NCBI GenBank assembly: GCA_947164965.1
Contig: CAMUYR010000013.1
Span: 1-64,000 of the forward strand
Length of the DNA: 64,000 nucleotides
Origin: an uncultured Prevotella sp.
GTDB taxonomy: Bacteria; Bacteroidota; Bacteroidia; Bacteroidales; Bacteroidaceae
Direction of reading: 5' to 3'
The notes below the pieces were generated by a model that saw only the letters and a program-made list of their open reading frames with translations, did no database searches and was not told the origin of the DNA. Position numbers and translations under genes: made by a program. Of the stretch, positions 1 to 10,567 are shown piece by piece. Each line of letters starts with the position of its first letter. Within the stretch, counting starts at the first letter, position 1.

Positions 1-1575
1 GTTACCAAGCAGGCTCTCGAGAAGCACGCTCGTGCTGAGGCCTTCGAGAAGATTCTTGCAGACTTCAAGGAGAAGTATGCTGCTGAGCATGCAGACTTGA
101 CTGAGGATGAACTGGAAGAGAAATATGCCATGATGGACCGCTACTACCACGATGTAGAACGCGATGCTATGCGTCGTTGTATTCTTGATGAGGGTATCCG
201 TCTCGATGGTCGTAAGACTGATGAGATTCGTCCTATCTGGTGTGAGGTTTCTCCTCTGCCCATGCCTCACGGAAGTTCTATCTTCACTCGTGGTGAGACA
301 CAGTCATTGACGACCGTTACGCTGGGTACCAAACTCGACGAGAAGCTCGTTGACGATGTACTTGACAAGAGCTACCAGCGTTTCCTGCTGCACTATAACT
401 TCCCCCCGTTCTGTACTGGTGAGGCAAAGGCACAGCGTGGTGTAGGTCGTCGTGAGATTGGTCACGGCCATCTTGCTTGGCGCGGTCTTAAGGAGATGAT
501 TCCTGCTGACTTCCCTTACACCGTTCGTGTAGTAAGCCAGATTATGGAGTCTAATGGTTCTTCATCTATGGCTACTGTTTGTGCTGGTACGTTGGCACTG
601 ATGGATGCTGGTGTTCCCATGAAGAAGCCTGTTTCAGGTATCGCTATGGGTCTGATTAAGAATCCTGGTGAAGACAAGTACGCCGTTCTGAGCGATATCC
701 TTGGCGACGAGGACCACTTGGGTGACATGGACTTCAAGACCACAGGTACAAAGGATGGTCTGACAGCCACCCAGATGGATATCAAGTGCGACGGTCTGTC
801 GTTCGACATCCTTGAGAAGGCTTTGATGCAGGCAAAGGCTGGTCGTGAGCACATTTTGAAGTGCATCACCGATACGATTGCTGAGCCACGTCCTGAGCTG
901 AAGCCACATGTACCTCGTATCGAGGCCTTCGAGATTCCGAAGGAGTTCATTGGTGCAGTCATTGGCCCTGGTGGTAAGATTATCCAGCAGATGCAGGAGG
1001 ACACTGGTGCAACGATCACTATCGACGAGGAAGACGGCGTTGGCAAGATTCAGGTTAGCGGTCCTAACAAGGAGACTATTGATGCTGCCATCGCTAAGAT
1101 TAAGGCTATCGTGGCAATTCCTGAGGTAGGCGAGGTTTATGAAGGAACCGTTCGTTCTATTATGCCTTATGGTTGCTTTGTCGAGTTCATGCCTGGCAAG
1201 GATGGTCTGCTCCACATCTCTGAGATCGACTGGAAGCGCCTTGAGACTGTCGAGGAAGCTGGCATCAAGGAGGGTGATAAGATTCAGGTTAAACTCTTGG
1301 AGATCGATCCTAAGACCGGTAAGTTCAAGCTCTCTCACCGTGTACTCGTTGAGAAGCCCGAGGGTTATCAGGAGCGTCCTGCCCGTGAACGTGGCGAGCG
1401 CCGCGAGCGTCCAGAGCGTGGTGAGCGCCGTAACCGCGGTGAACGCGGTGGACGAGACGAGCGTCGTCCCCGTCCAGAACGTGGTGAGCGTCGTGAGCGC
1501 ACTGAGGAGTTCCATGAGCCTGAGAACCAAGAGCCCAAGGACTTCACAGATGAATTAGACAAGATGGATTTTTAA
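1..1575 (+). CDS. pnp: Polyribonucleotide nucleotidyltransferase (PNPase), 5' end cut by window
   Basis: 3'-5' phosphorolytic exoribonuclease and polyadenylating enzyme of RNA turnover in the cytoplasm. The frame is open from base 1 with no start, so the N-terminal RNase PH domain lies outside the window. Visible are the second RNase PH core ([24 protein letters not shown]), a KH domain with GPGGKII, and an S1 domain ([20 protein letters not shown]). After S1 comes a tail of about 60 residues made of Arg/Glu/Gly repeats ([14 protein letters not shown]), then an acidic end. The tail is longer and more repetitive than in enterobacterial PNPase and may bind RNA or the degradosome (inference). 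The gene ends at a strong hairpin shared with the convergent helicase gene. Confidence 0.97.
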   Translation, partial: VTKQALEKHARAEAFEKILADFKEKYAAEHADLTEDELEEKYAMMDRYYHDVERDAMRRCILDEGIRLDGRKTDEIRPIWCEVSPLPMPHGSSIFTRGETQSLTTVTLGTKLDEKLVDDVLDKSYQRFLLHYNFPPFCTGEAKAQRGVGRREIGHGHLAWRGLKEMIPADFPYTVRVVSQIMESNGSSSMATVCAGTLALMDAGVPMKKPVSGIAMGLIKNPGEDKYAVLSDILGDEDHLGDMDFKTTGTKDGLTATQMDIKCDGLSFDILEKALMQAKAGREHILKCITDTIAEPRPELKPHVPRIEAFEIPKEFIGAVIGPGGKIIQQMQEDTGATITIDEEDGVGKIQVSGPNKETIDAAIAKIKAIVAIPEVGEVYEGTVRSIMPYGCFVEFMPGKDGLLHISEIDWKRLETVEEAGIKEGDKIQVKLLEIDPKTGKFKLSHRVLVEKPEGYQERPARERGERRERPERGERRNRGERGGRDERRPRPERGERRERTEEFHEPENQEPKDFTDELDKMDF

Positions 1576-1610
1576 TTCTTGACAACAAGAAGAAATCTAT
1601 AATACAAGAA

Positions 1611-1645
1611 AAATCCCGATAAACCATTTGAGTTTATCGGGATTT
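1611..1645. terminator. Bidirectional intrinsic terminator between pnp and the DEAD-box helicase
   Basis: Perfect 14-bp inverted repeat (1611-1624 and 1632-1645) with a 7-nt loop. A T-rich run follows on the plus strand and a long A/T stretch on the minus strand. It lies between two convergent stop codons, so it can serve both genes. Confidence 0.85.
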
Positions 1646-1648
1646 ATT

Positions 1649-3526
1649 TTATTTCTTTTTACGAGGCTTGCGGATAGCCCAACCTTCTTCGCTGAAATCG
1701 GGGATGTCTCCTTTTAGTTTCATGCTTTTAGGATTGAGAAACTGCATCCACTCGTCTTTCTTATATGTTTTCTGAGAAGCAGGCTTTCTGGATTCTCTTG
1801 GAGCTTTTGATTCTTTGTTACCTTTAGCGATTTTCGAGCCTCTGGTTTTCTTTGAACCTCCAACATTACCTTCCTCAGCATCGTTGCAACGCACCTCGCG
1901 ATTCTTATAGCGTTGGCCATGAACGTATTTAATAACACGTTCAGCATCCTCTTCAGGTACTTCAAAATAAGACATCGTATTCAAAAGGTCGATATGTCCT
2001 ACAGCCACATGGCCTCGCCCATGACGGTTGGTGCTCACCACCGTCTTATTGAGGAACTGCATCAGTTCACCAGGATAAAAGCCATCTTTCTTACCCAGAT
2101 TGATAAAGAGTTTACGGTAACCCTCTGAAGTGGCTGTAGCAGTCTTTCTTTTACGCTCCTTGCCCTTTTCCTTGTTGCGTGAATCCTTGCTGCTTACCTC
2201 CTCAATCTCTGGCGCATCGGCATAGTAAGCCAGAAAACGACCAAACTCCATCGAGACAATCTTCTTGATAAGGTCATCCTTATCAATATATTCGAAATAA
2301 CGACTGATATCCTGCATGAAGGGCGCAATCTGCTCTTCGTCAACATCTGCCTTTACGATTTGATCCATGACGCGATAGAGTTGTTTCTTGCAGATCTCCT
2401 CAGCAGAAGGAATGGTTCCTTTCTCAAACTGTTTACCTATCTCCTTCTCAATATTGCGGATCTTATGCTTCTCACGAGAGTGGACAATGCTGATACTCGT
2501 TCCTTTTTTACCAGCACGGCCTGTACGTCCTGAACGATGGGTATAGTTTTCAATGTCATCAGGTAATCCGTAGTTAATGACATGTGTCAAATCGTCCACA
2601 TCAAGGCCACGGGCAGCAACATCTGTAGCAACAAGGAGTTGAACGGTGTGCTGACGGAATTTTTGCATAGTCAGGTCGCGCTGTTGCTGAGAAAGGTCAC
2701 CATGCAAACTTTCAGCATTATAGCCATCCTTGATCAGTTTATCGGCCACCTCTTGTGTCTCAATCTTCGTTCGGCAGAAGATGATGGCAAAAATGCGAGG
2801 ATAATAGTCTACCAAGCGCTTCAATGCCAAATACTTGTCCTTGGCATTCACCATATAATAGATATGGTTTACATGCTCAGCACCCTCATTACGAGAGCCA
2901 ACAACAATCTCTTTGTAATCGTGTAAATAGCCTTTGGCAATACGCTCTATCTCACGACTCATCGTGGCAGAGAACAACAGGGTGTTACGGTCTTCCGGTA
3001 CACCTTCTAGGATGGCGTCGATGCTTTCAGAGAAGCCCATGTTCAACATCTCATCAGCTTCATCAAGTACCACATTATACACATTGTCTAACTGTGCAAC
3101 ACCACGCTTCATCAAGTCGATGAGTCGGCCTGGGGTAGCTACAATAATCTGTACACCCTTACGCAGTGAACGGATCTGCTGTTCAATAGATGCACCACCA
3201 TAGACGGCTTCGATATGAATACCGTCCATATACTTGGAAAAATCACGTAAATCGTCGGTTATCTGCAAACACAACTCTCGAGTAGGGGAGAGAATCAGTG
3301 CTTGTGTATCCTTACGACTGGTATCAATACGCTGCAGAACGGGAATGCCAAAAGCAGCGGTCTTACCTGTACCCGTCTGAGCAAGAGCTATTACATCGTT
3401 ACGATTACCTAATAAATAAGGTATTACTTCCTCCTGTACTGGCATGGGTTGTATAAAACCCATCTCTTCAATGGCGCGGCGAATCCCTTCGCTAACGCCT
3501 AATTCTTCAAATGTCTTCAATATCAA
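1649..3526 (-). CDS. deaD: DEAD-box ATP-dependent RNA helicase, DeaD/CsdA type
   Basis: RNA helicase for ribosome assembly, RNA decay and cold adaptation (family knowledge). Core motifs appear in order: Q-motif region (GFIQPMPVQ), AQTGTGKT (Walker A), PTREL, DEADEML, SAT and HRSGRTGRAG. The C-terminal part has a DbpA-like RNA-binding domain (FINLGKKDGFYPGELMQF) and then a basic Lys/Arg/Ser tail, giving 625 residues, usual for CsdA-type proteins. No ATG fits the start. TTG at 3526 or TTG at 3520 (giving MKTFEELGV) follow a very short leader from the promoter just upstream; the 3520 start looks slightly more like relatives. It faces pnp across a shared terminator, so two RNA-metabolism genes converge here. 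Confidence 0.93.
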   Translation of the reverse strand: MILKTFEELGVSEGIRRAIEEMGFIQPMPVQEEVIPYLLGNRNDVIALAQTGTGKTAAFGIPVLQRIDTSRKDTQALILSPTRELCLQITDDLRDFSKYMDGIHIEAVYGGASIEQQIRSLRKGVQIIVATPGRLIDLMKRGVAQLDNVYNVVLDEADEMLNMGFSESIDAILEGVPEDRNTLLFSATMSREIERIAKGYLHDYKEIVVGSRNEGAEHVNHIYYMVNAKDKYLALKRLVDYYPRIFAIIFCRTKIETQEVADKLIKDGYNAESLHGDLSQQQRDLTMQKFRQHTVQLLVATDVAARGLDVDDLTHVINYGLPDDIENYTHRSGRTGRAGKKGTSISIVHSREKHKIRNIEKEIGKQFEKGTIPSAEEICKKQLYRVMDQIVKADVDEEQIAPFMQDISRYFEYIDKDDLIKKIVSMEFGRFLAYYADAPEIEEVSSKDSRNKEKGKERKRKTATATSEGYRKLFINLGKKDGFYPGELMQFLNKTVVSTNRHGRGHVAVGHIDLLNTMSYFEVPEEDAERVIKYVHGQRYKNREVRCNDAEEGNVGGSKKTRGSKIAKGNKESKAPRESRKPASQKTYKKDEWMQFLNPKSMKLKGDIPDFSEEGWAIRKPRKKK

Positions 3527-3545
3527 TAACTTTCTAATTCGGGTG

Positions 3546-3577
3546 CAAAGGTACGAATAAGTAAATGAATGGCCAAA
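3546..3577 (-). promoter_or_regulatory. Bacteroidetes-type promoter of the DEAD-box helicase gene
   Basis: On the minus strand a -33 TTTG (3574-3577) and a -7 TACCTTTG (3546-3553) are separated by 20 bp, an exact match to the Bacteroidetes sigma-ABfr consensus. The predicted leader is only 10-20 nt. Confidence 0.8.
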
Positions 3578-3620
3578 TTAATTTGGACTTTTCTTCATAT
3601 AGGAGACATGTTGTAGTTGT

Positions 3621-6440
3621 CTAATACACAACATGATAGCGCCTGATTAATTCCGCAAAGAGCTCATCCTGGCAGAGAGTTGGCACATGCCCCGTCATCA
3701 GAAGCTGTTTGCGGGCTCGGGTCATAGCAACATTCAGTTTTCGATCTATGAGTCGTCCTGATTCCTCGAAACGGGTAGATGTCAGGAAGTCGAGTTGGTA
3801 GGACTGAGTCACCGTGAACGAATAGATAATGACATCACGTTGTGAACCCTGATAACGCTCTACGGTATCGATACTGATATCAAGCAGTTGTGGCAATCCT
3901 AACTTAGACAATTCACGACGGATCATGGCTATCTGATTACGATAGGGAACGATGACGCCTACTGTCTTGTCTGGATCAAAGCGATGACCATACTGACGCA
4001 TGATGCGTCGTAAAAGATCAGCAACAATACGGGCTTCTGTAGCATTGGCCTTGTCAGAGCTGGATACATGGTCAACAGGAACAGGTGGTAACCATGATGG
4101 CAGAGTTTGAGATGGAAGGAAGAGTACACGATGCTGTTTAAGCAGTTCGTCAAAAGTGTCTTCTGATGGTTCATTGTAATCAAGCGAACGTTCTAATTGA
4201 TGCTGACAAGGTACGCATTCTAACTGTTCGCACTGGTAGAAGAACTCGTTAGGGAACTGGGCGATGTCTGGATGCATGCGCCCTTGATGGCGCAGGACCA
4301 CCGTAAATGCTGTGCGCTGAGCCTGTCGTTCTTGTTTTAAAAGGCGTTCAAAGAGTGATAATCTGCAATCGTGCAGGCGTGGCTCGTCGTCTGGTTGCTG
4401 AACCACTGCAGGCAACTGTTTGTGATCACCTATCAGAATAAACCGTTCGATGGCATCGCTAGCCAGCAACCCAATGATGCTGGGTTCCAGTATCTGTGAG
4501 GCTTCATCGACAATGCAAAGTGAGAAGTGGTTGATTTGAAAGATAAAGGGGCGAGATTGGAGTGTAGATGTTGTTGCCACCACCACACTTACTTGTTGTA
4601 GGTATTGCTTGATGACAGCTAATCGTGGCTGTTCGCCCATCATGTTATCCAGCAGACGATGGGCAAAACGTGGGTCGCAGGATGTCTCACTACCTAATCG
4701 CAGGTAGTCAACGCCAGCATCCGTCAACATGCTACAGATCTCATCTACTGCACGATTAGTATAGGCTGTCAATAGGATGTGAACTGAGGCCTGAAGCTCT
4801 TCTTGAACCAGAAAACGCAATGCCATTGACGTCTTTCCTGTACCAGGAGGTCCTTGCAGCAGGAAGAAATCTCGAGCCTGTTTGCTTCGCAACAAAATCT
4901 CGTCAAAATGAGGATGATAGGAATGTGATAGTGTCAGCGACTCATCACAACGGGGGGCACGAAGTCCCATCAACAAACTGCGCCGAGAGGAGGAAGCATA
5001 GCACAACGACATGATAGCACGGATGGAAGATGTTGAGCCTATATCGGATGCAGCGTGCTCCACAGCATAAGTGCCTTCTTGAAATACCGTAGGGTTCTGT
5101 TGACCATCGTTCAGATGCAACACGATATTGGTATCACTTAGTTCTTGGACTACACCTTTATATAATATATGGTTTCGTACGTCCGGTTCACCATCATAAT
5201 GATATAGACATATCATGTCGCCTCTACGGAAGTTAGGCAGTGTGGCAGAGGTGTCTATGGAAAGGGTTATACTATCAGCTGTCCTGTTCTGCATGACACC
5301 CATGATAATATTGCCATTATCCAGCTTCTCAGCTAATGAAATATGCCAAAGATCGGCCTGTGCCCCAACTTGGACACCTGGCTGTGGCTGACTCGTTCCC
5401 ACTTTCTGGGCCAGCTGTTCCCGATAGACGAAGGAAAGCATACGTTCTACATAGGCATTCTCCTCCGCTGAAAGGCTTTGGAGACTGTTCACCAAGTGTC
5501 TTACTACCCCAAAGCCCTCACGTGCAATCCGCATTTCTTGAGCGACAATCTGATTGCGCAGGCGAAGAGCCTCGGCAAAGATATCCTTATGGAATCCCAC
5601 TCGCATCAGTCCTTGATAGGCGGGGTATTTAGAATAGAGCAAACGGATGTCAACACCATTGGAGGCTTGTCCGAAATTGTAGTGCATAATACCGTAATAA
5701 AGTAGTAACTGCACATAATGTGATTCACGATAGTATAAGGGGGTTGTGGACGATGATTGGTGGGCTCGCCCTGATTTCTGCTCAACGAGCAAGCGGAAAT
5801 CGCTAGTCATTAAGTCGACACGACCTTGGAGACCCAGTTTCTCGCAGATAAAGCTAGGTTCTATCAGCACCTTTTCACGATGGAAATCGTTTGTGAACAA
5901 CACATCAACAGCTTGCTGAATATTCTGTTGCTGGAGTTGTGCGTCACTTTTGAAACGCTGTCCATTAAAAGGATCACATGTACAAAACTGCAAAATCTGT
6001 TGACGAAAGGTTGCACGAAGGGTATCAGCCACAGTACTTCCAGGATGGTGAATCGCATAATCCAATGCCGTACTTGCAAACTGTCCTAAAAGGATAGCTT
6101 GGGTATTTGAATGTGGTTTGAGGCGGTTTTGCAGATAATTATTGGCGTGATGGCCATGTTCGGTAAAACAGGCTGCTATAGACGAGACATCCACCAAGAA
6201 GTCAGGCTCAACAATGATATAAGTAGGGACAAGACAGTCGTTTTCCGGACGACAGTCAAGCAGATTGAGTTGCATATCCTGATAGAGTAGTGGAACCAAT
6301 GTGCTGTCTGTGATAGCAACACTTATCAACCCTTGGTCTGTAGAAACCTCCAGGTGCTGAGCGTCCCAACTCTTTAAGATACATCTGACACACGTCATGT
6401 CAGCAGACCACCCCATAAGGCTATTGCTCTTGGTGCTCAT
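3621..6440 (-). CDS. Dna2-like nuclease-helicase: PD-(D/E)XK domain plus superfamily 1 helicase
   Basis: 939 residues. The N-terminal third holds a nuclease-like core, GRVDLM followed by LLVEQKSG near residue 215, matching the D...ExK pattern of Cas4/RecB-type PD-(D/E)XK nucleases. The rest is an SF1B helicase of the Dna2/Upf1 group: GPPGTGKT near residue 533, DEASQ (motif II), GDHKQLPA (motif III), TVERYQGSQRD (motif V) and NVAMTRARK (motif VI). The architecture suggests DNA end or flap processing in repair or replication (inference). I see no clear iron-sulphur cysteine cluster. The start at 6440 overlaps the end of the upstream sensor gene by 20 bp; an ATG at 6416 just past that stop is an alternative. 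Co-transcription with the sensor is likely, with no obvious functional link. Confidence 0.85.
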   Translation of the reverse strand: MSTKSNSLMGWSADMTCVRCILKSWDAQHLEVSTDQGLISVAITDSTLVPLLYQDMQLNLLDCRPENDCLVPTYIIVEPDFLVDVSSIAACFTEHGHHANNYLQNRLKPHSNTQAILLGQFASTALDYAIHHPGSTVADTLRATFRQQILQFCTCDPFNGQRFKSDAQLQQQNIQQAVDVLFTNDFHREKVLIEPSFICEKLGLQGRVDLMTSDFRLLVEQKSGRAHQSSSTTPLYYRESHYVQLLLYYGIMHYNFGQASNGVDIRLLYSKYPAYQGLMRVGFHKDIFAEALRLRNQIVAQEMRIAREGFGVVRHLVNSLQSLSAEENAYVERMLSFVYREQLAQKVGTSQPQPGVQVGAQADLWHISLAEKLDNGNIIMGVMQNRTADSITLSIDTSATLPNFRRGDMICLYHYDGEPDVRNHILYKGVVQELSDTNIVLHLNDGQQNPTVFQEGTYAVEHAASDIGSTSSIRAIMSLCYASSSRRSLLMGLRAPRCDESLTLSHSYHPHFDEILLRSKQARDFFLLQGPPGTGKTSMALRFLVQEELQASVHILLTAYTNRAVDEICSMLTDAGVDYLRLGSETSCDPRFAHRLLDNMMGEQPRLAVIKQYLQQVSVVVATTSTLQSRPFIFQINHFSLCIVDEASQILEPSIIGLLASDAIERFILIGDHKQLPAVVQQPDDEPRLHDCRLSLFERLLKQERQAQRTAFTVVLRHQGRMHPDIAQFPNEFFYQCEQLECVPCQHQLERSLDYNEPSEDTFDELLKQHRVLFLPSQTLPSWLPPVPVDHVSSSDKANATEARIVADLLRRIMRQYGHRFDPDKTVGVIVPYRNQIAMIRRELSKLGLPQLLDISIDTVERYQGSQRDVIIYSFTVTQSYQLDFLTSTRFEESGRLIDRKLNVAMTRARKQLLMTGHVPTLCQDELFAELIRRYHVVY

Positions 6441-9400
6441 TCATATATTCTCGTGGCGACATACCATAGAACTTCTTGAATATGGTAGAGAATGAAGCGG
6501 CATTGTTGAATCCACAAGCATACATCACCTCCGTAATATTCATATTATGACCAGCCAGCAGATTAGCAGCTTGTTTCAGTCTGATATTGCGGATAAAGTC
6601 ATGAGGTGTCTGTCCTGTCAACTCCTTCATCTTACGATGCAGGTGAACACGGCTGATGCCTACCTCGTCAGCTATCTTGTCGATGCTCAGGTCAGAGTTG
6701 CTCAGATTCTTGTTGATAACCTTCATCACGCGCTCTAACAACAAGTCATCAGGCGATTTCACCTCAACCTTATCCACTTGCTGCTCTAATGAGTCGTTAC
6801 GGCCATATTTCAGCTGGAGCATCTTGTGCGTATGGATAAGGTTCACAATGGTGCGACGGAGAATATCCATATTGAAAGGCTTCATGATATAGGAGTCTGC
6901 ACCCATTTCAAGACCTTCTAACTGGTCCTCATCACGGCTCTTAGCTGTTAAGAGTATAACAGGAATGTGACTCGTAGCAGGATTTGTCTTAATCTTTGAA
7001 CACATCGTATTGCCATCCATTTCAGGCATCATAATATCAGAAATGACAAGGTCGGGTATGCTCTTCAGAACTTCTGTTAAGCCTGCACGACCATCTCTGG
7101 CTACGATAACCTCATAGTCGGTAGACAGCTCTGTCTGCAGATAGTCACGAATCTCCGCGTCATCTTCCACTATCACAAGGCGCTGGCGCTTATTTGATTT
7201 AGGCATCTCACCTGTTTGTGGTTCATTCTCGATAATTTCTGCTTCATCAAACAAGCTAGTGGTTTGAGTCGGTTCTGGCTGGTTTAAGATAATCTCCTCA
7301 CTCTTCAGATGGGCATTACCTAATGGTATGGTTACACAGAACTCACAACCTTTTTCATCCTTATTGTTATGTACCTCAATAGTACCATGATGCAATTCTA
7401 CCAACGAACGGGTCAAGTCGAGGCCGATACCCGTACCGAGATTACGTTCATCAGGACTGTTGGGCGCCTGATAGAATCGCTCGAAGATGCGTTGAAGCTT
7501 ATCCTCAGGTATACCGTCACCAGTATCCTTAATATAGATGCTGGCATGTTTGTCATCATGAGACAACCGCAAATGGATAGCTCCTCCTGCAGGCGTAAAC
7601 TTAAAAGCATTAGAGAGAAGATTGACAATAACCTTATCAAAATTATCGCGGTCTATCCATACTGGCAGCACCTGAGTGTCGTGCTCGTAGGTAAACTGTA
7701 TGTTCTTGGATTTTGCCTGTTGGCTGAACAGCGTGAAGATATCGCCCACAAAGGTTACCAACTCTGTCTCGCACATATGCATCTGCATCTGTCCTTTGTC
7801 AATCTTTCTAAGGTCCATCATCTGGTTGATAAGTCCTAAGATACGCTCGGCATTTCGTCGGATCGTTTCATAGACGCTACGGCGATGCGGGTCGTCGTCC
7901 TGCTTAATCAGTGACAGCAAAGGAGCGACAATCAATGTCATAGGCGTTCGGATCTCATGCGAGATATTCATAAAGAACTTCAGCTTGGTATCTGCCAGCT
8001 CTTCAGCATGCATATGCTCTTGCAGGCGTAAACGGTCCTGCTCCTTACGTTGGTGCTGTTTGCGATACATCCAGAAGAGTGCTCCCAGAGCTAAAATATA
8101 AATAAGGTATGCAATAGGTGTACGATACCATGGGGCATGGATGATAACTATAAAGCAGCGCTCAGGCGTGGTAATACCGTTTTGTTCGGCAACAACACAG
8201 AAATTGTATTCTCCTGGTGCCATGTGGCTGAAGGTGATTTCATTAACACCAGGTTGCATACGTACCCAGTCTTCATTGTTGATGCGGTAACGATATACGA
8301 TATGTTCAGGGTTGTCGTAAGTCAATGTCGATAATTGTACGGCAAAGGTGTTGTCACTAGGGCTGAGCACAAAACGTTCAGAGGCAATGATGGTCGTGTC
8401 GACCACTTGCCAGAAGCCAGACATCGTGGCACGGGTAACGGGTTCGCCATTAACGCTAAATCCTGTCAATTTGACCTCAGCTTTCCACTCACTTTCTCGG
8501 ATATTCGCAGGATTAAACCATGACACACCAGCCAATCCGCCAAACACCAGCGAGCCACTAGGACCTATCCATGAGGCTCCGTCACTAAACTCATTACTTT
8601 GCAAGCCATTGTCAACAAAATAATTGTCCGTCTTCTTGGTCTTGGGATGCATACGGCAAAGACCATGGTCGGTAGAAATCCACAGATTGCCTTTTTTGTC
8701 TTGTTCTATACTGCTGATACCATTGTCTGGCAATCCGTTCTCTACCGTTAGACGGGACTGCTTTCGTGTCTTCATGTTATAGCAGATGAGACCGTCGTTG
8801 GTACCCATCAACAGTTCGCCGTCATATTCGTGAACAACACGGGCGGCAGTGCCATAATCTAAGCAGTTGCCACCAAAGGTTGAAATCCAGCTCTCAGTAG
8901 CAATATCCATAGCACAGGCGCCCATAGAGGTTGCTGCGTAGATACGCTTTCCGTCAGGCGACAGAGACAGTTTTGCAATATAGTTGTTGGCAATGCTATT
9001 GACTTTTCGGTCCTTGCCCGCATCTTCATGCTGGCTATATTCCTTTAGTTCGTTCTTTTCAAAATCGAGACGTAGCAAACCATAGCCCATCGTTGCCACC
9101 CAAAGCCTACCATCGTGATCGCATTTAATATCGAAGACACTTACTGAAGATCCTTGCGGTAAGTGATAGGGGTGATAGGTCATGTTCTTCAGGTCTATCC
9201 ATCCCATTCCTTCTTTAAAGCTACCTATCCAAAGGCGTTGATGTTGGTCTTCACAGAGCCCAAGTATAGTGGCAGGGAATTTTTCCTTAAAGTGGTGTGC
9301 CAACTGATGATTCTGATCCAGACCGTAAAGTCCGTCTTTGTCAGTGCCAATCCAATAATAACCGTTAGAAGAACCCATAACACTGGTTACACATGCAGAA

Positions 9401-10422
9401 CCAATAATGTTGCGTGTTCCCAGCTTATAGCCCATATAGTTGAAACCTATCGCTTTTCCAGGCTGCATATAGATGCCTTTTTGCAAAAGCCCTAACCATA
9501 CATTACTATGTTGGTCTTCACAAATACTATAGACTTTAGCTGTACTCAGATCAACCTCACGACTATAGTAGGGATTGTCAAGTAAATTGCCATTCTGAGG
9601 GTTATAGATAGCCAAACCAAGGCCGTCGTAGCCAATCATAATATGTCCTCTGCGGTTCAGATACAGCACAGAAACATGTTTATTGCCAGTTCCTTCAATA
9701 TGCTTAGGGATATCGCCTTCAAGGATAAACACACCAGCATTGGCTGTTCCGACATAGATATTACCGTCACGGTCCTGGCAGATATCACGAACCATACTGA
9801 TTTCCTGTTCGTTCTGGAAATAACGTTTCGTGTTTTTCCCGTCAATACATAAAAGACCTTGACTTTCCGTGACAAACCAGATACGATGGCGATTGTCTTC
9901 CATCATACGGTTCACACTTTTCATCTTAGCCATTTGGCCTCCTATTTGACGAGCTTCTTTCTGGCTGGTCATTCGAAGTACGCCATGACCTGATGTGCCA
10001 ATCAGCACGTCGCCACTCTGTAATTCTAAGATGCTGGTAATATAATGTGGTTGTTGGACACCATCCAGATTATAGGTCTTAACGTCATAGAACTGCTGGC
10101 CGTCAAAGGTCTGCAGAGCACCATACATGCCGAAATAGAACAAACCTCGTTTGTCCTGCATCATGCAATTAACATAATTGCTGGCCATACCATAATTCTG
10201 CTTCATTTCTTTTTTGAAGATATGAAACTTGTAACCATCATAGCGGTTAAGACCATTTCGTGTGGCAACCCATATAAAGCCGTCACGATCCTGATAAACC
10301 TGAGTTGTAAAGCTGCTTGACATCTGCTTGTCTGCATCAAACAATTTACCCATCTGTGCTCTTGCACAGAGCGAGCATATAAAAAGAAGCAGCAAAATAA
10401 GTTTATTTTTCATCGTTAGCAT
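6421..10422 (-). CDS. Hybrid two-component system regulator (HTCS): sensor kinase and AraC-type response regulator in one chain
   Basis: 1333 residues. A signal peptide leads into a periplasmic sensor of two-component-regulator propeller repeats (about 25-680) and a Y_Y_Y domain (about 685-750). A transmembrane segment (about 765-785) follows. The kinase has its phospho-acceptor His in FFMNISHEIRTP near residue 818, then an HATPase domain (DTGDGIPEDKL, GTGIGLDL). A receiver domain follows with phospho-acceptor Asp in DLVISDIMMPEMDG near 1128, then an AraC-type helix-turn-helix (about 1230-1330). HTCS proteins sense oligosaccharides in the periplasm and switch on polysaccharide utilisation genes. 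A GH43 gene lies next to it and the xylan locus about 14 kb away, so a xylan-type regulator (like XynR of Prevotella bryantii) is plausible but unproven. Confidence 0.95.
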   Translation of the reverse strand: MLTMKNKLILLLLFICSLCARAQMGKLFDADKQMSSSFTTQVYQDRDGFIWVATRNGLNRYDGYKFHIFKKEMKQNYGMASNYVNCMMQDKRGLFYFGMYGALQTFDGQQFYDVKTYNLDGVQQPHYITSILELQSGDVLIGTSGHGVLRMTSQKEARQIGGQMAKMKSVNRMMEDNRHRIWFVTESQGLLCIDGKNTKRYFQNEQEISMVRDICQDRDGNIYVGTANAGVFILEGDIPKHIEGTGNKHVSVLYLNRRGHIMIGYDGLGLAIYNPQNGNLLDNPYYSREVDLSTAKVYSICEDQHSNVWLGLLQKGIYMQPGKAIGFNYMGYKLGTRNIIGSACVTSVMGSSNGYYWIGTDKDGLYGLDQNHQLAHHFKEKFPATILGLCEDQHQRLWIGSFKEGMGWIDLKNMTYHPYHLPQGSSVSVFDIKCDHDGRLWVATMGYGLLRLDFEKNELKEYSQHEDAGKDRKVNSIANNYIAKLSLSPDGKRIYAATSMGACAMDIATESWISTFGGNCLDYGTAARVVHEYDGELLMGTNDGLICYNMKTRKQSRLTVENGLPDNGISSIEQDKKGNLWISTDHGLCRMHPKTKKTDNYFVDNGLQSNEFSDGASWIGPSGSLVFGGLAGVSWFNPANIRESEWKAEVKLTGFSVNGEPVTRATMSGFWQVVDTTIIASERFVLSPSDNTFAVQLSTLTYDNPEHIVYRYRINNEDWVRMQPGVNEITFSHMAPGEYNFCVVAEQNGITTPERCFIVIIHAPWYRTPIAYLIYILALGALFWMYRKQHQRKEQDRLRLQEHMHAEELADTKLKFFMNISHEIRTPMTLIVAPLLSLIKQDDDPHRRSVYETIRRNAERILGLINQMMDLRKIDKGQMQMHMCETELVTFVGDIFTLFSQQAKSKNIQFTYEHDTQVLPVWIDRDNFDKVIVNLLSNAFKFTPAGGAIHLRLSHDDKHASIYIKDTGDGIPEDKLQRIFERFYQAPNSPDERNLGTGIGLDLTRSLVELHHGTIEVHNNKDEKGCEFCVTIPLGNAHLKSEEIILNQPEPTQTTSLFDEAEIIENEPQTGEMPKSNKRQRLVIVEDDAEIRDYLQTELSTDYEVIVARDGRAGLTEVLKSIPDLVISDIMMPEMDGNTMCSKIKTNPATSHIPVILLTAKSRDEDQLEGLEMGADSYIMKPFNMDILRRTIVNLIHTHKMLQLKYGRNDSLEQQVDKVEVKSPDDLLLERVMKVINKNLSNSDLSIDKIADEVGISRVHLHRKMKELTGQTPHDFIRNIRLKQAANLLAGHNMNITEVMYACGFNNAASFSTIFKKFYGMSPREYMNEHQEQ

Positions 10423-10447
10423 TACGTTAGTTAGTCAGTAACGACTG

Positions 10448-10479
10448 CAAAGGTAGTAAATTATAACTTTTGCTCCAAA
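10448..10479 (-). promoter_or_regulatory. Promoter of the HTCS gene
   Basis: Minus-strand TTTG (10476-10479), a 20-bp spacer and TACCTTTG (10448-10455), about 25 bp before the HTCS start. The 145 bp between the HTCS start and the GH43 stop hold nothing else I can support. Confidence 0.8.
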
Positions 10480-10567
10480 TCTTTTTGTAAAAAAATGCGT
10501 TTCCAAGCCCAAATTAGATCTAATTTGGCCTCGGTGAAGCATCCTGAAAACGAAAAAAGGAAGAAAA

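Noticed and set aside
634..1530. Long open frame on the minus strand opposite pnp
   Set aside because: It lies wholly within a clearly recognised gene, has no family motifs, and reflects codon bias of the opposite strand.
6421..10422. Firm assignment of this HTCS as the regulator of the xylan locus
   Set aside because: It is 14 kb from the control region with many unrelated genes between; only the GH43 neighbour and the AraC-like site pattern support it.
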